Below, in pieces: positions 21,001 through 35,759 of a stretch of DNA of 64,000 bases. The translations under genes were made by a program, and so were the position numbers. The notes under the pieces were generated by a model. The model was not told where the DNA came from. It saw nothing but the letters and a program-made list of their open reading frames with translations, and did no database searches. Positions within the stretch are counted from its first letter, which is position 1; each line of letters starts with the position of its first letter. The stretch is from Cycas panzhihuaensis. Its lineage: Eukaryota > Cycadophyta. The DNA is taken from the NCBI GenBank assembly GCA_023213395.1, contig CM041465.1, forward strand, positions 17,608,001 to 17,672,000. The letters are read 5' to 3'.

Positions 21001-21469
21001 GATCTTATAGTTTCTTTGGTTACATTGTCTTGCCCTCTTAACTTCGCATCTTTGCAATCATATAAAAACCTAGAAAGTAAAATAAGACAAACTATCATTT
21101 CCATTAGCTTACCCTCTCCCACATCTTAGTAAAACCCAAAAGGTTGAAATGATTATATGAGAGGAATACCTAGAAAGGACATTGAAGATATTGTAAGTGT
21201 GGTTCTGAACTTAGAACTTCTTCATCAAGTCTTGTAGTGGATTTTATCATCCTATTTCATATCTATACCTTTCATCATATCCCACTGTCACTTAGGTAGA
21301 TGACACAACTAAGCGAAGACTCCTCCTTATGAGTTCTAAAAAGATGGTCCTTTAGGTCTTCTTAAGATTTGTATCTCCTAATTTTAATCATCAAAGAAAT
21401 TGAGAGATATTAAATTTAGGTCCCCCTATTCCCTAACCATCTTTTCGGTGACCTTGTTGAGGTTCAAAC
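21001..21469 (-). other. Unassigned stretch next to the Co-B gag fragment
   Basis: Minus-strand translation gives scattered fragments with many stops and no alignable copia Gag beyond about 21,470. It may be more decayed gag or unrelated flank. No feature can be supported. Confidence 0.35.
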
Positions 21470-21619
21470 CTAAGAACCCCTAGAATACCATCAGTTTCTT
21501 CACCTTGTCTTTCAGGGCTTTATACAATCCCTATTGCATTAGAACATCATATGCTTTAAGCTTGCATAACTTGAAGTTTTTTTCCCATTAAATTTCTCCA
21601 CCTTGACCTTTCCATTCAT
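21470..21619 (-). pseudogene. Co-B N-terminal gag fragment
   Basis: From ATG at 21,619: MNGKVKVEKFNGK, then after a +1 shift NFKLCKLKAYDVLMQ and, past a stop, GLYKALKDKVKKLMVF. This is the characteristic start of copia Gag (KFxGxNFxLWKxKMxDVLxQ). It follows the LTR and PBS at the expected distance. Homology fades after about 50 codons. Confidence 0.75.
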
Positions 21620-21688
21620 TACTTTTATCATTTGATGTAAAACAAACCAACACCAAAATTTTCATAGATTTGTTATAAAATATAAGTG

Positions 21689-21700
21689 GCTCTGATACCA
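21689..21700 (-). other. Co-B primer binding site
   Basis: TGGTATCAGAGC on the minus strand, exact complement to the initiator-Met tRNA 3' region as used by plant copia elements. It lies two bases after the LTR end. Confidence 0.9.
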
Positions 21701-21702
21701 CT

Positions 21703-22298
21703 TGTTGAGAAAAGCTAGTCTAAATAACTAAAACCAACTATCGAGATATAATTATTTTATAATAATAATAATGATTTCAAACTATAATAAATGTAAGTAT
21801 CTAAAACTAAAGATTATTCAACATACATAAGAAAGCATACACATTACCCAATACATAGATTTTAACATGGTAAAGCCCTAGTAAAGTGTTAGGGAAACAT
21901 CCACATAGGAAAGGTATTGATCTTTATTACTTAATAATGAAAGATTACACATGTAGTAACCATAGAATTTTCATAGTAGTAACAACCAATAGCTTCCAAC
22001 TCACCATGCTATATAATATAATCGTAGCCATTAGATCTAGGTCTTTTTAATGATTAGCCTAGATTCCTTTTATAATTTAATAGGTTTTGAGCTCTAGCTT
22101 TTTGCTTCAGTGGTTCATGCCCTCAAACCCCCACTTATATAGGAGGGGGGGTGCGTTCTATGTCTCACCATACCCCTCTGTCCTAAGGGGGGTTGTCACC
22201 CTCTTTGGATCCCACTAAGGAAAGATTGGTGGGGAAACTTCACTAACAAAGGTCCTAAAGATTAAAGCCTTCTTATAATTATTATCACATATCTAATA
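21703..22298 (-). repeat. Co-B LTR
   Basis: 596 bp, + strand TGTTGAGAAA...ATCTAATA (the original TAACA end has become TAATA). It lies between polypurine tract and PBS, so both edges are fixed. Same family as the solo LTR at 3,491-4,136. A G-run block occurs at 22,141-22,149. Confidence 0.88.
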
Positions 22299-22309
22299 AT
22301 CTCCACCTT
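22299..22309 (-). other. Co-B polypurine tract
   Basis: Minus strand AAGGTGGAGAT directly before the LTR. Confidence 0.85.
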
Positions 22310-22960
22310 GATAATAATTTTCCTGATACCTTTCCTAAACTATTCATCATCTTTTCTATAAGATTAGAGAAGCCACACTCCATTTGAGCTTCTCTAGTAG
22401 TACTAGTTTAGTGAACATGTCTATACAGTTTTGATGAGTATTAATCTTCTCAAGGGCTACTCTACTTACTTTAATAACCTAAATCATAAAATGATATTTG
22501 AATACAATGTGTTTTATCCTATTATGATAAGTTAGATTTTTGGCTAAGTAAATGGCACTTTGACTATTACAAAATACCTTTACCTTATCTTGTACCCTTC
22601 CAAGCTCACCCAATAGACCCTGCAACTAAATTACATCTTTACAAGCATGTGTTGTAGTAATCTACTTAGCTTTTGTAGTAGACAAAGTAATTAAACTTTA
22701 AAATTTAGACACCCAACTAATTGGGTGATTTGTAAGAGTAAACATATAAATTAAAATTGACCTTCTTTTATCCAAGACTCTTACAAAATCTGTAATCACA
22801 TATCCACAAACTGAATTACATGTACTACTGAAGATGATGTAATAGTCACTTGTACCTATTAATTACTGAAGCACACATTTCACTATTGCTTAATGTTCTT
22901 TACCTAGATTTTCCATGTATCTGCTAATCACACCAACTGCATGTGAAATATTAGGTCTTG
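22310..22960 (-). pseudogene. Co-B RNase H (decayed)
   Basis: Minus-strand copia RNase H fragments continue from RT: relics of the region with QLVGCLNFKV and, near the end, the KVPFT and IIIG/NTLYSNIIL pieces. Multiple stops and shifts. The assignment rests mainly on position between RT and polypurine tract. Confidence 0.65.
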
Positions 22961-23850
22961 TACATACCATGGCATACATTAAGCTTCTTACTATACTAGT
23001 ATAAGTTACACAAGACATATATTCTTTTTTTCCCTTAGAACTAGGTCTCAAAATTTAAGGGAACTTGAAATGAGAAGCAAACAAAATACTAATAGGTTTC
23101 ACATTTACCATACCAAATCTGGTTAGTATCTTCTCCACATATTTTTGTTGTAATAACCAAAGCTTATGATTCTTCTTGTCTTTATGCATCTCCATGTCTA
23201 AGTTTTATTTTGTTACTTTGAGATCCTTTATTCAAACTTCCTAGCTAATTGACCCTTTAACTTATTGATTTCTACCATACTTTTGCTTGTCACAAGCATG
23301 TCATCAACATATAATATCAAAATGATGAATAAACCATTGTCCAAAGTTTTGAAATAAACGTAATAGTCACTCTCACTTTATTTAAAATTTTGGCTCTCCA
23401 TGAAGGAATCAAACTTCTTGCACCATTGCCTATATGATTACTTCAGGCCATACAAAGATTTCTTGAGCTTGTAATCAAGTCTATTCTTACCATCCTATAT
23501 AAAGCCTTTGGGTTGTTCCATATATATCTCCTCTTCTAAATCTCCATGTAGAAATGTAGTTTCAATATCTAATTACTCTAGCTCTAAATTAAGTGAAGCC
23601 ACCAATGCTAATAGAACTTAATAGAAACAAGCTTAATGACTAGTGAGAAGATTTTATAAAAATCTATACTTGTCTTTTATATAAAACCTTTTACTATTAA
23701 TCTTGCTCTATATCTATCAACTTTCATATCAACATCAATTTTCCTTTTATAAGCCCACCTATAACTAACTATTTTCCTACCTTGTGGAAGTTATACTAGG
23801 TCCTATAAGTTATTCTTCTCCAAGGAATCTATTTCTTTATATATAGCCTA
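22961..23850 (-). pseudogene. Co-B reverse transcriptase (decayed)
   Basis: Minus-strand blocks in order: IVSYRWAYKRKIDVDMKVDR, YRARLIVKGFI, a decayed SLVIKLVSIK, ILKLHFYMEI, LDYKLKKSLYGLK, WCKKFDSFM and the catalytic LILYVDDMLVTSKS at about 23,325-23,285 with both Asp. RVT_2 of copia type. Many stops at Gln/Trp codons. Confidence 0.85.
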
Positions 23851-24285
23851 TATCCACTTTGTAATATAGTCATCATCTATTACTTCCTTATAACATGTAG
23901 GTTCACCATTATTAGAAATCAAATCAATAAAATTGTATATATTGTACCTTCTAAGAGGATGCGTGACCTATGTAGATCTTCTTACAGGTGGTTGAGGAGT
24001 GTTGATATATTCTTGTATTTCTTCTATAAGTTCATCTTCATAAAACTCTTCCTCTATTTTTACTTCTAAAGATGGTTGGGTTTTAACCTTCACCTATTGA
24101 TGTTCAATTGTTGGTTCCTATTTTATTTCAACTTCTACATTTTTAGATTTTAGAAAAGAATATTCCATCAAACACCACATCTCTATTGATGATGATTTTG
24201 TAGGTAGTAGGATCCCATAACCTATATCCCTTAGCTCCATCCTTATCACCATACCCAATAAAGAGATGCCTTTTGGATTTTGGGT
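23851..24285 (-). pseudogene. Co-B integrase-RT linker
   Basis: Includes the C-terminal integrase motif GYGxxxPTK as IGYGILLPTKSSS and then a Glu-rich segment (VKIEEEFYEDELIEEIQEYI) leading to HPLRRYNIYNFIDL before RT. No catalytic site. Confidence 0.7.
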
Positions 24286-25080
24286 CTAATCTAGTACACT
24301 TACTTTAATTAAGCAAGGCATAAGCATGACAACCAAATATTTCAAATTTGAATAATCACATGGATAACTGGTCCATACCTCTTCTATAATTTTACATTCT
24401 ATTACCAATGATGGTGATCTGTTTATCAGATAGGAAGCTATTAGAACTGCCTCTATCCATAAGCCATACTCCATGCCTATATTACTCAGTGTACTCCTTA
24501 CTTTTTCTAAAAGAGTTCTATTCATACAATCTACAATGCCATTCTACTATCGAGTATAACTTATGGTCTTATGTCTTCTAATCACTGATTCCTTACAATA
24601 GTTTTCAAACTCCAAAGAATTGAAGTCACCTCCATTATCTATTCGTAAGCATTTAATTGACTTGCCTGTACACTTTTCAACTAGAGCTTTAAATTACTTA
24701 AATATACTAAATATGTCAAACTTTCTCTTCAACAAATAGACCCACATCTTCCTAGAGAAGTCATCTATGCATGTTATAAAATATAATACTCCTCCATCAG
24801 ATATCATAGGGGTTGATCCCTACACATCTAAATGGATATAATCTAGAATACATTTACTTGTATGACTCGTATTAAATTTAAGTTTTCATTACTTTCCAAA
24901 GACATAATATTTATAAAACGTCAAATTAGAAAACTTTAATTCAAGAAGTAACTTAATGTTCATCAACACTTTCAATCCTTTCTCGCTCATGTGCCCCAAC
25001 CTTTAATGCCTTAATTGAGTAATATCTTCTATTGTCTTTAACACTATAGATGATTAATTAAATTCTATACTTCTAATCAA
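24286..25080 (-). pseudogene. Co-B integrase (decayed)
   Basis: The core reads YIHLDV (first Asp), YFITCIDDFSRKMWVYLLK, LRIDNGGDFNSLEFENYC (second Asp), and NGIVDCMNRTLLEKVRSTL, where the usual third acidic residue Glu (VECMNRT) is Asp, a probably inactivating change. The longest open part is 24,525-24,286 (79 codons), ending with LINRSPS, typical for copia integrases. Confidence 0.85.
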
Positions 25081-25480
25081 AGTTTAAAGGTTTTCTCTCT
25101 TTAAAGCCTTCATGACAATTAAGGCACCCTTTGACACCTTTAAAACTCCTCCATGACCTATATACTTGCAACCACTGGAATCTAATTCACCCAAAGAAAT
25201 TAGGTTTCTTTTAAGTTTAGGTACATGTCTAACTTTTGTCAATGTTCTAACTACACCATCAAACATCTTAATTCTATTACTACCAACCCGAATAGTTTTA
25301 TAGGAAATATCATTTACCATGAGAACATCACCACCATCAAGAGATTTGTACATAGAAAACTAACTTTTGTATGGACACATGTAGTGAGAAGTACCAAAAT
25401 CTAATAGCCAATCATTATGATAATGAGAAACATTACATGTAAACAAGACATCATTATCCATACCTTGACTCGATTCAGCC
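25081..25480 (-). pseudogene. Co-B protease and pre-integrase region
   Basis: WLLDFGTSHYMCP (about 25,415-25,375) is the copia W(I/L)LDSGASxHM protease active site with Ser to Phe; Asp is kept. The open frame 25,353-25,084 (89 codons) gives the rest: GDVLMVNDISYKTIRVGSNR, LTKVRHVPKLKRNLISLG and the start of the GAG-pre-integrase segment. Confidence 0.85.
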
Positions 25481-25870
25481 TGATTTGCCTCCTTAGCAGG
25501 GTCTTCCTTCTTTTAGAACTCCTTCCTCTTCTAGTAATCCTTCTTGAGGTTACCTATCTTATTACAATTCCACCATCTTAGTTTATCCTTCTTACTTTTT
25601 AACTTTGATCTTAATTTATTTATGGAACTTTGTCCTCTCTCCATAGATATACCCCTTACTACCATAACTTATGGTATGGAAGTTTCTAAACTAGATATCC
25701 TCCATACTTCTTTAGTTAGTAAGGCACTCACAACAAAGTCATAGTCTAGCTGATCAATGGTACTTATCGTGAGATAAACTAGATCTCTGATACTAAATGT
25801 CAGTGTAAGGAGTAAAGTAGGCCAAAGATTACATTCATGTATCCATCCTAAGAGTATAATAACTTTCTAA
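25481..25870 (-). pseudogene. Co-B C-terminal gag with zinc knuckle
   Basis: Minus strand: TIDQLDYDFVVSALLTKEVW, RISSLETSIP, VMVVRGISMERGQSS, a Lys/Ser-rich stretch (KLRSKLKSKKDKLR), then WWNCNKIGNLKKDY, a CCHC knuckle with His to Asn and the last Cys to Tyr. The N-terminal half of gag is not found upstream of about 25,870. Confidence 0.75.
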
Positions 25871-27811
<1,941 letters not shown>

Positions 27812-27999
27812 TTACTTAATAACATCTTTCTATTAAACTTAGTGATTCATCATTATATCTTTTTTCTTCAACTACTTTTGATTCATATATCTTTTAGACA
27901 TACTATTTTGATAAATGAAGGTGCCTTTCTATAAATAATAAAATTACCTAGATCTAAGTTCTTTGTGATCCCATTTTAATGATATAAAGTTAAACTATA

Positions 28000-28194
<195 letters not shown>

Positions 28195-28240
28195 AAAGCT
28201 ATAAACTATAAATATTTTATGCTAAGGTTTGGTATTTGAT

Positions 28241-28330
28241 GAATGAGTCTAGTGTATTTGTAAAATAGGTTAATGTTAGGCATTAATCATTACTAGGTTA
28301 GGAGTTCAAGTCCTTTTGACTCACCTTACA
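28241..28330 (+). mobile_element. tRNA-derived SINE-like fragment 1
   Basis: A-box-like GTCTAGTGTATTTG (about 28,247-28,260) and B-box-like GAGTTCAAGTCC (28,302-28,313; consensus GGTTCRANNCC), spaced as in pol III promoters. It aligns over about 80 bp with the fragment at 37,853-37,945. No poly(A)/T tail or duplication could be fixed. Confidence 0.5.
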
Positions 28331-31300
28331 CATACATGCACACACTAGGTTAGTAGAATGTTTCTCATTTAATTATAATATTTAAAATAAAAATATTTCA
28401 TACAACTTGAGGCATAAATAATGCTTAAATTTAGTTGATCTTTAATGAGTTTTTAAACAAGTAAATATGTTTGGATATATATTCATTTACACTTTAATTC
28501 TTGCTTTGTTAAAGTATTATAATAGCCATTTATATAGCTTTTAATAAGTTATATATATGCATGATTCCTAGCATGTTATTTTGTGCAATTTATTGCATAA
28601 TTACAACTTATTTGCAGCCACATTTCTATAGACATATGAAGTAAAGGACTTAAGCTACAAAAATATCTATTAATATTTACTTTTAAATGTACTTCTTAAC
28701 AAATATCGAATGACCTCTTAGTTTCACATATTTAATAAACATTTAATAAACACATACACATTCAATCAAAGACAGAAAAAAAAAATGAAGGTGGGTATTT
28801 AAAATCAAGTTTTAATGGGATTATAAAATGATCAATTTACATATCATTACAGAGGGAATGAGGCATCTAAGTAAGCTTTCTTCTTATGCATAGAAATAAT
28901 AGTTACTTGATGAGATCAAAACTTATTTTTGTAGGCATCTTTTAATTATTATTTAATGTTTTAATGAATATATGAGTTTATACACAAATATATTTTGAGT
29001 TGCAAATCTATTCAATTGTTTAAATATAAAATACATAACCTCTAAGGGTAGAATAAATCATAATTGATGTATATATTAAATGTCTTATTTTGACACAGAA
29101 TATAGCTTCTTAAATCCCTTAAAATAGAGTTTATTTCATCAAATTATAAACTCTTGATAGGTGTTTAGAATCTATCCATATTAGAACTAGGTGATACATT
29201 TACCTCTCACTCAATTAAGTGTCTCTTTCTTATTAACCATATTTTCAACCCATAATATATTGACTTGGGTGTTATCTCAGCTTTGCATAGGTCATACAAG
29301 TCATTTGAAGTAGTAATTAAGGGTATCATATTTCTCTGAATTAACACACTCACTTAATCATCCATTTCTTTTGGCTTTAGAGTTTGGATTACAAATCACT
29401 TCAAAGGTATCCTTTTAAATTTTGTTTGCCATGTACTTTTACCACTATCACATCCTTGATAATGATTTTTCTTCTAGAAATATCATGTTTTAGATATTGA
29501 GTGATTAGGTGGTTATCATTATTCACTCATATTCTAGATCTTTCTAGTAATGGAGTTTCTAGTATGATATTATCTTCATCACTTCATATATCTCTATAAT
29601 TGATTTTTTAGAGATATTGTTCTAGACTTTTAAATATTGGCTTTTAAACTTTTTAGATTATATCTAATATTTTCAATGGTCATCTTCAACCTTGATAGAC
29701 TTTGATGTCTAAATGGCATTATGTTGATATAATAGTTATTTTTAAAGTTATGTTAGACTCTTAGGTCCCAAAGGGGTGTTTTCTACCCATTCAAATGTTA
29801 TTTTATAAATTTATAAAGTCTCTTTTTAATAGGTTTATTTATACTAAATGTTAATAAATAGTTATTAATCTTAATTAATAACTATTTATTTATCAAGTGT
29901 TGGGTGGTTTTATTCATCCATTATTCAATGAATTAAATGAACCTAACTCCCCCATATAATGTATAAATTTCATTTGATAATTAATAAAAGATTGGACTCT
30001 TATCTCAAGACTTTAGATTTTTAACTTTAGGACATGGAGATTAGTGAAAGTTTATGATTAAACTTTAGTTCATTATTTTCTCTTAGTCTTTCCCTTTTAT
30101 CTTTATTTATGTCCACTCCTTTTTACACGTACATTAAAGAAAGAGAATAGCATTTAGCATGAGGATAAAAGATTACTTAGAGATAAAGATGCAAAGGAAG
30201 GGATGAGATTATCATCAAATAATTCATATCCTAGGTACATATTTAAAACTCTTTTACTTAATATAAGATAGTAATTTCAAATGCATTACAAAGATTACCT
30301 TATAATTGTACCTTTATAATACTTATATTTGTTGCATTCTCTATACCTAAGTCATTTCAAGCACTAATTGACCTTATAGCCCATCAAATTAGATAAAACT
30401 CAAGTTTTCCAAAGTCTAATTTATTGCATTTCCAAGCATTCATATATGGTAGACTTAAAAGCATATTTTACATACTATTTTAATTATAATAATTCACTCT
30501 ATAATTGGATGTCTTCTTTCTAATTCACTAATTGGATCTATACTTGATGTTAACCATTCTTATTGAAGCCTAACTCTAGTGTCTTAATTATTTTGGGTTC
30601 ATGCCTTTGTGATGATATCTAATATATTAAGTTTAATTTTATGTTAGTGATTTATTTATTTATGGTTTATATTTCATATTAACTATAGGTTTGTCTTAGA
30701 TCTACCCTTAACATTAACGTTTGATTATTTTGCATTATGCTTGACTGATCATGCCTAGTATGCTCTAATTTAACATCCAACGGCATTTAGTTTTATGCTT
30801 AATATTGGCATTCATCTATGGGTTGTGCCTTTTAATGGCATCTAATCCATGCTTTTTTCACTTGCTCAATGTTCATATCTAGTTCATGTCTTAATCACCC
30901 AACATATTCCTTTCTCGCATGACTAAAAGCACTTCTCTTCCCTTGGTTGCTTGATCAGTATAGTCACCATTATATTTTTGTGTTTTGATTTTACATTTTC
31001 ATTCTTCATTACCTTTTTAATGCACGTGAGAGGAGATAACAATTCTCTATTTATTTTTAGTGAAATAAAAATAATTAAAATAGCTAATTGATATGAATCT
31101 ATAGCTCTGTAGTGTCAATTTTATCATGTTATCTTTCCTTACTATATAAAGCTTCTTCTGTAGAAATCACCCATTTGTCAATACATTCAATCTATAAATG
31201 TTATAGATTTATTATACATTTGTCTTAGATTTATTATGATTAGCATGTAAATAATCTTTGTTATTAACATTATTGAATGTTATACTTTATGATATTTTAT

Positions 31301-31386
31301 GTGATGTTTTATCCACTTAATATGCATGTTTATTTATGGAATGAGGGCACTTTTTAATATATGATTTAGTTGCCCATTTAGTGATG
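28331..31386. other. AT-rich intergenic stretch, no gene seen
   Basis: No ORF of note, no domain, no long repeat that I can see. It is the left flank of LINE-1. Confidence 0.55.
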
Positions 31387-31397
31387 TTGTATTTGCC
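31387..31397. repeat. LINE-1 target-site duplication, 3' side
   Basis: TTGTATTTGCC next to the poly(T) start; an exact copy lies at 37,743-37,753 at the other end of the LINE. Confidence 0.92.
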
Positions 31398-31539
31398 TTT
31401 TTTTTTTTTTTATAGTTTAAATAAGTGAGGGGTTTAAAAGGGGACCCCAACCCGTATACAATATCTACCAATTTGTCTATAGAGATTGGTTGTGACAAGC
31501 CAATGACCTAACTATCCATAAAACCTATCATAAGCTATG

Positions 31540-32020
31540 TCAACTGAAGCTAGGATCCCCTAGGTCCTTTCTCACTAAACCCATTATTTCTTTAGGTAAA
31601 TCGTCCTTCCATATCTCATTCCTTCTAAACTGAACCCCCCAATTTGTAATACGATCAACAACCCCATTCCCTTCTCTAGAAATGTGATTCACTTGGCCAT
31701 TTTTTGTCCTTTGGAGTAGCATCTTCACATCATCAATCATAGCATGATGCTTCTATTCCAGATTTATTTCCCCTCTAACAAATTGTATCACATTTAGACA
31801 GTCCCCCTCCACTATGACTCTCAGGCTACCTTCTTTGAGTGCCAAGTTTATGACTCTATGCATCACTTCCAGCTTTGCCTCATGATTAGTCTGGGTGCCA
31901 TAGTATTCAACAAAAGCCTAGATAACCTTTCCTTCTATATCTCTACAGATCCTGCCACCCCCTGCCTCACCAGGGTTATCTTTTGATGCATCATCAAAAT
32001 TTACCTTAACCCAATCATAT
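31540..32020 (-). pseudogene. LINE-1 RNase H domain
   Basis: C-terminal domain of ORF2: VKVNFDDASK (D), GGRICRDIEGKVI, TQTNHEAKLEVMHRVI (E), LRVIVEGDCLNVIQFVRG (D), VNHISREGNGVVDRI (D). All four acidic residues of RNase HI are present, with one stop in the middle and one near the third block. Plant L1-type LINEs carry such an archaeal-type RNase H. Confidence 0.85.
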
Positions 32021-33000
32021 AGAGGGAGACTCCATATTCCATGCCTTGTCTCCTTTGATTTAAGGTTGATGTTTTTGATGCCCTAATTTGCAAGAATCTT
32101 CCTATCCTTAGGGAGGATAAAACACTCTTCCTTCACCTTAGAGGTCTCTTTCAAGGTCATTATAATAATCCCAAAAACGTTTAGAAATATTCATTCTTTT
32201 ATACTGAAAAATGTATCTATTCATTTCTTTCTAATATGTTCCACAACAATGTGGGTAAGGAAATTAGCCATAGGGAACTTAGAGTCCTGCATCTAAAGGG
32301 GCTAACCAAAACCTCAACTAGATCCTTAACAGTTTTAGAAAGGGCCTAGGATACCCCACAACTTTTAACACACCTCCCTCGAATAGGTATAATGCAAGAA
32401 AATGTAGTCCAATGTATCCTCCTCATGAAGGCAAAGGATGCACCTATTTGCTAGTAAGAAGCCCCTCTTCCTTAGATTATCTAAAGTAAGAACCTTATTC
32501 TTAAGACAAAGTCACCAAAAGATGGTAATCTTGGGAAGTAATCCCAATTTCCACTCTACCAAGAAGCTTATTTTTAGTGACACCTTTCTCAACAATTAGG
32601 AATAGATAACTAAATTTAACCATATAGGTCCCAGAGGGGGACCCAAGCCAAACTAGAGCATCTTCTTTGGGAAATCTAGGCATGTACATACTATTTATCT
32701 CATTCCCAAGAGCAATAATTTTCTACTCAACAACTTGATCGAGGGGAATTTCTTCAAAAAATTTCCATTTCTTTTCACCTTCTCAAATCTCCCAGTAGTC
32801 TTTCACCTTTTTTCCATAAAGGATTTCACAAATTGGTTATAAGGGGGTGAGGGTAGGTCTCTTATTCAGTTGTATATGATTGCATTAGGTATCCTCCCAA
32901 AAGTGAATGGAGATTCCATCCCCTAAGAACCGCTGGCCCCCCAATGCCAGCATCTTCCTTGCATACACTAAACTCCTCCATATGGCAGATCCTTGATTTC
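32021..33000 (-). pseudogene. LINE-1 zinc-finger (zf-RVT) region
   Basis: Between RT and RNase H. NRCILCLHEEDTLDYIFLHY at about 32,450-32,390 is the zf-RVT type CxxC...H(x4)H motif, preceded by an open stretch at 32,689-32,501 with WLGSPSGTYMVKFSYLFL (the WxxxxxGxFSVKSxY block). It probably binds template RNA. Confidence 0.75.
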
Positions 33001-34500
33001 TTGGGGTAATGTGATTTAGATGTTGATTATTCCTAAGGTATTTCTAAGAAAAGATCTTTCACCAAGGCCTCTCCTCCTTGATACTAAGTCTCCATCCTAG
33101 TTTAGCAACCTGAACTCTATTGAAGTAAGTTATATCCTTGATGTTTAGGCCTCATGCCCATTTAGGGAGACACACTTTCTCCCAAGACACTAAATGGATT
33201 CTCTCCCTGTCCTTAGCCCCAGACCACAAGGATCTTTTTTGGATAGACTTAAGGGTGCTTTTAACCTTCACAGGACATGTGAATAAAGACATCATATAAG
33301 TAGGGATACTCTAAATGGAGGCCACCAACAATTAGAGTTTCCCAGCTTGACTTAGTAAGCCCCCTTTCCAACCTGCTAACTTCCATCGAACCCTATTGAT
33401 AATTAGGTTCCAAAGGTCCTTCTCCATTCTACCAATAAATAGGGCATACCAAGGTATAAAGTAGGTAGTAACTTAGTGGGCATCTCCAGGATCCTACTGA
33501 TAACTCTTTGAGTCCTCTTAGTAGTTTTCAAGAAGAAGATGTTACTCTTATCTAGGTTTACCTTCTAGTTCGTTACTACCTCAAATCTTTCCAATTGAGT
33601 TTTTATAGATCTAACTTCCTTTATAGTTACCTTGCATAGTAGAATATTATCATCTACAAAATGATGGTGAGCAAAATTATCAACACCTGACGTAGGCCTT
33701 AGGCCCACGATCTTTCTAGATAACTTGGCTTCCTTTATGGACCTTCCAATTAACTCTTCCAAGATAATAAACAAGTAAGGAGCCAAAGGGTCCCCTTGTC
33801 TTAAGCCTCTATAACCTGAAATGAAGGCAAAAGAGGAGTTGTTTATGATCAGAGAAAAACTGGGATTTGAGATATAGCTCTCAATCCAGGTTCTCCAATG
33901 ATTCCCAAAGCCAAAGTATTGATGCATTCCAACAAACACCCCCATGGGACCCTATTGTAGGCCTTTAAAAGATTAATCTTGACAATCATCCTAGATTCCT
34001 TCCTGTAATGGGTCGAATAGACTATTTCATGGACCATAATAATACCACCCAGAATTTGTCTTCCCTTCAGAAACCCATCCTGATTCAGACCTATAATCAA
34101 GGGAAGAAATTCTTTCATCTTGTTCACCAAGATATTGGCTAAAATTTTGTATTTTACATTACATAGACTAATAGGCCTATAATATTCCATTCTCTTAGCA
34201 TTATCTTTCTTTGGAATTAAGACCAGGAAAGTGGCTTGCTATTCTCTATGGATCCTACCATTCTCAAAGAATTCCTTAATAGCTTTGAAAAGGTCATCCT
34301 TTATGATATCCCAATATTCCTGATACAAGTCAGGGGGGAAGCTATCAAGCCCAGGGGCTTTCTCCCTCTTCATACCAAAGAAAACTTTCCTCACCTCATC
34401 CTATGATAAGGGGGCTTCTAAAACTTTATTCATGGTGCTACCAACCTTCTTTAGGATCAGAGCTAGGACCTCCCTTCTGGTTCCCTAGTTAGCACATCAT
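33001..34500 (-). pseudogene. LINE-1 reverse transcriptase
   Basis: Two open parts. At 34,190-33,849: YRPISLCNVKYKILANILVN, the segment with LNQDGFLKGRQILGGIIMVH, and RMIVKINLLKAYNRVPW (first catalytic Asp of KxDxxKAYD lost to Asn). At 33,945-33,565: GYRGLRQGDPLAPYLFII and HHHFVDDNILLCKVT at about 33,673-33,635, which keeps the F/YxDD catalytic pair. This is non-LTR RT of the plant L1 type. N-terminal part continues to about 34,500 with stops. Confidence 0.9.
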
Positions 34501-35733
34501 GGTTCCTTGTATAACTCCAAAAAATACTCCACTACTACATCCTTAACATTCTTCTAGTCTGAAATCTCCTCCCTATGCTATTTATCAGAGTTTTAATATA
34601 ATTTTAAGCTCCATGTTTTATAATTTTCATGTGGAAAAAATTTATGTTTCTATCTCCCTTAGTGAGCCATAATGCTCTAGACTTTTATTTCTAGAAAATT
34701 TCCTCCTTAGTCAAAACTCCCTCTAGATTATATAGAAGTCTCCTTTCTTCTTAGTCGAAGGGGAGTGAACTACCTTGCTCTTGAATTTTCTCCTTTATGG
34801 AATTTAACTCATCCAAAATCTGATCCTTTTTGACAAAGATGTCCCCATGGGAGTTCTTATTCTAGACTTTAATCTGACATTTCATCTAATTTAATTTCTT
34901 TGAAAATCTCCACATTGCATAACCAAAAATAAGGGTCTTCTACCATTCTATTAATAATTCACGAAGGTTGAGTCCTTTGTTTATATTAATTCAAAGCAAA
35001 ACGTGGCACCTATATGACATTTATTTTCATCAAATCCTAACACCAATGGGGAATGATTTGAAATTATCTTTGGTAGGGCTTCCAAACTAATATTACTATA
35101 CTAACTAGCCTAAGCATAGTTAACAACAACTCTATCCAGTCTGACCTAGATATGATTGGATCCCAATCTTCTATTAGACCAAGTAAACTTGTACCCTCTT
35201 AGGGGGACATCCATCAACCTTCCCTTTTGCATAAAATCCCCTAGCTCATCCATCTGTTTTATCTACTTGACCTAACCCCCTTTCTTTTCATTGGGGGATA
35301 GGGTTATATTGAAGTCACCAGCAATCACCCAGGGGCCCAACCATTCCTTATAGACCTCCAGTAGCCTAGTCCATAAATTCTTCCTCTCTTCCCATGTTAG
35401 GGGGGCATACACATTAATAACTAGCCACTTGCAGTTAGAAATTTTGTCTATCAACCAACTAGATATGAAGTGATCCTCAATGATGTAAACTTCGCCTGCC
35501 TAGCATCTAGGGTTTCACATAGTGGCCAATCCACTGGAACCTCTAATCCCATCTAGGTTGATCCACTTAACTCTCTTCAATATTTTGTTCTTGACATTTT
35601 CTTTGCTCTCAACTAATAGTTTAGTTTCCTGAATTAAAACAATATTTAGCTTCATGTGACTCTATAAATCTTTGATCATTCTATATTTAGATGGGGTATT
35701 TATACCCCGTATATTCCAGGAGGTAAGCTTCAT
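34501..35733 (-). pseudogene. LINE-1 apurinic-type endonuclease, start of ORF2
   Basis: ORF2 starts MKLTSWNIRGINTPSKYRMI at 35,733. Then IVLIQETKLL (catalytic Glu), WLVINVYAPLTWEERKNLW, WVIAGDFNITLSPNEKKGG (about 35,330-35,272; Asp and Asn of GDFN), FTWSNRRLGSNHI, RLDR and ISNHSPLVLGFD (catalytic His). So all core motifs of the exonuclease-endonuclease-phosphatase fold are kept, broken by a few stops. It would nick genomic DNA to prime reverse transcription. Confidence 0.9.
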
Positions 35734-35759
35734 GATCTCTTTCCCCCTTTTAGGGCCCT

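Larger units (their letters stand above)
21470..25870 (-). mobile_element. Co-B: permuted Ty1/copia copy, gag(C)-pol-LTR-PBS-gag(N)
   Basis: Reading the minus strand from 25,870: C-terminal gag, protease, integrase, RT, RNase H, polypurine tract, LTR (22,298-21,703), PBS, then the N-terminal part of gag (21,619 to about 21,470). No LTR is seen upstream of the first gag part. This order fits either a tandem pair sharing one LTR, with outer parts lost, or a one-LTR circle integrated through a break in gag. Stops and frameshifts throughout. Confidence 0.75.
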
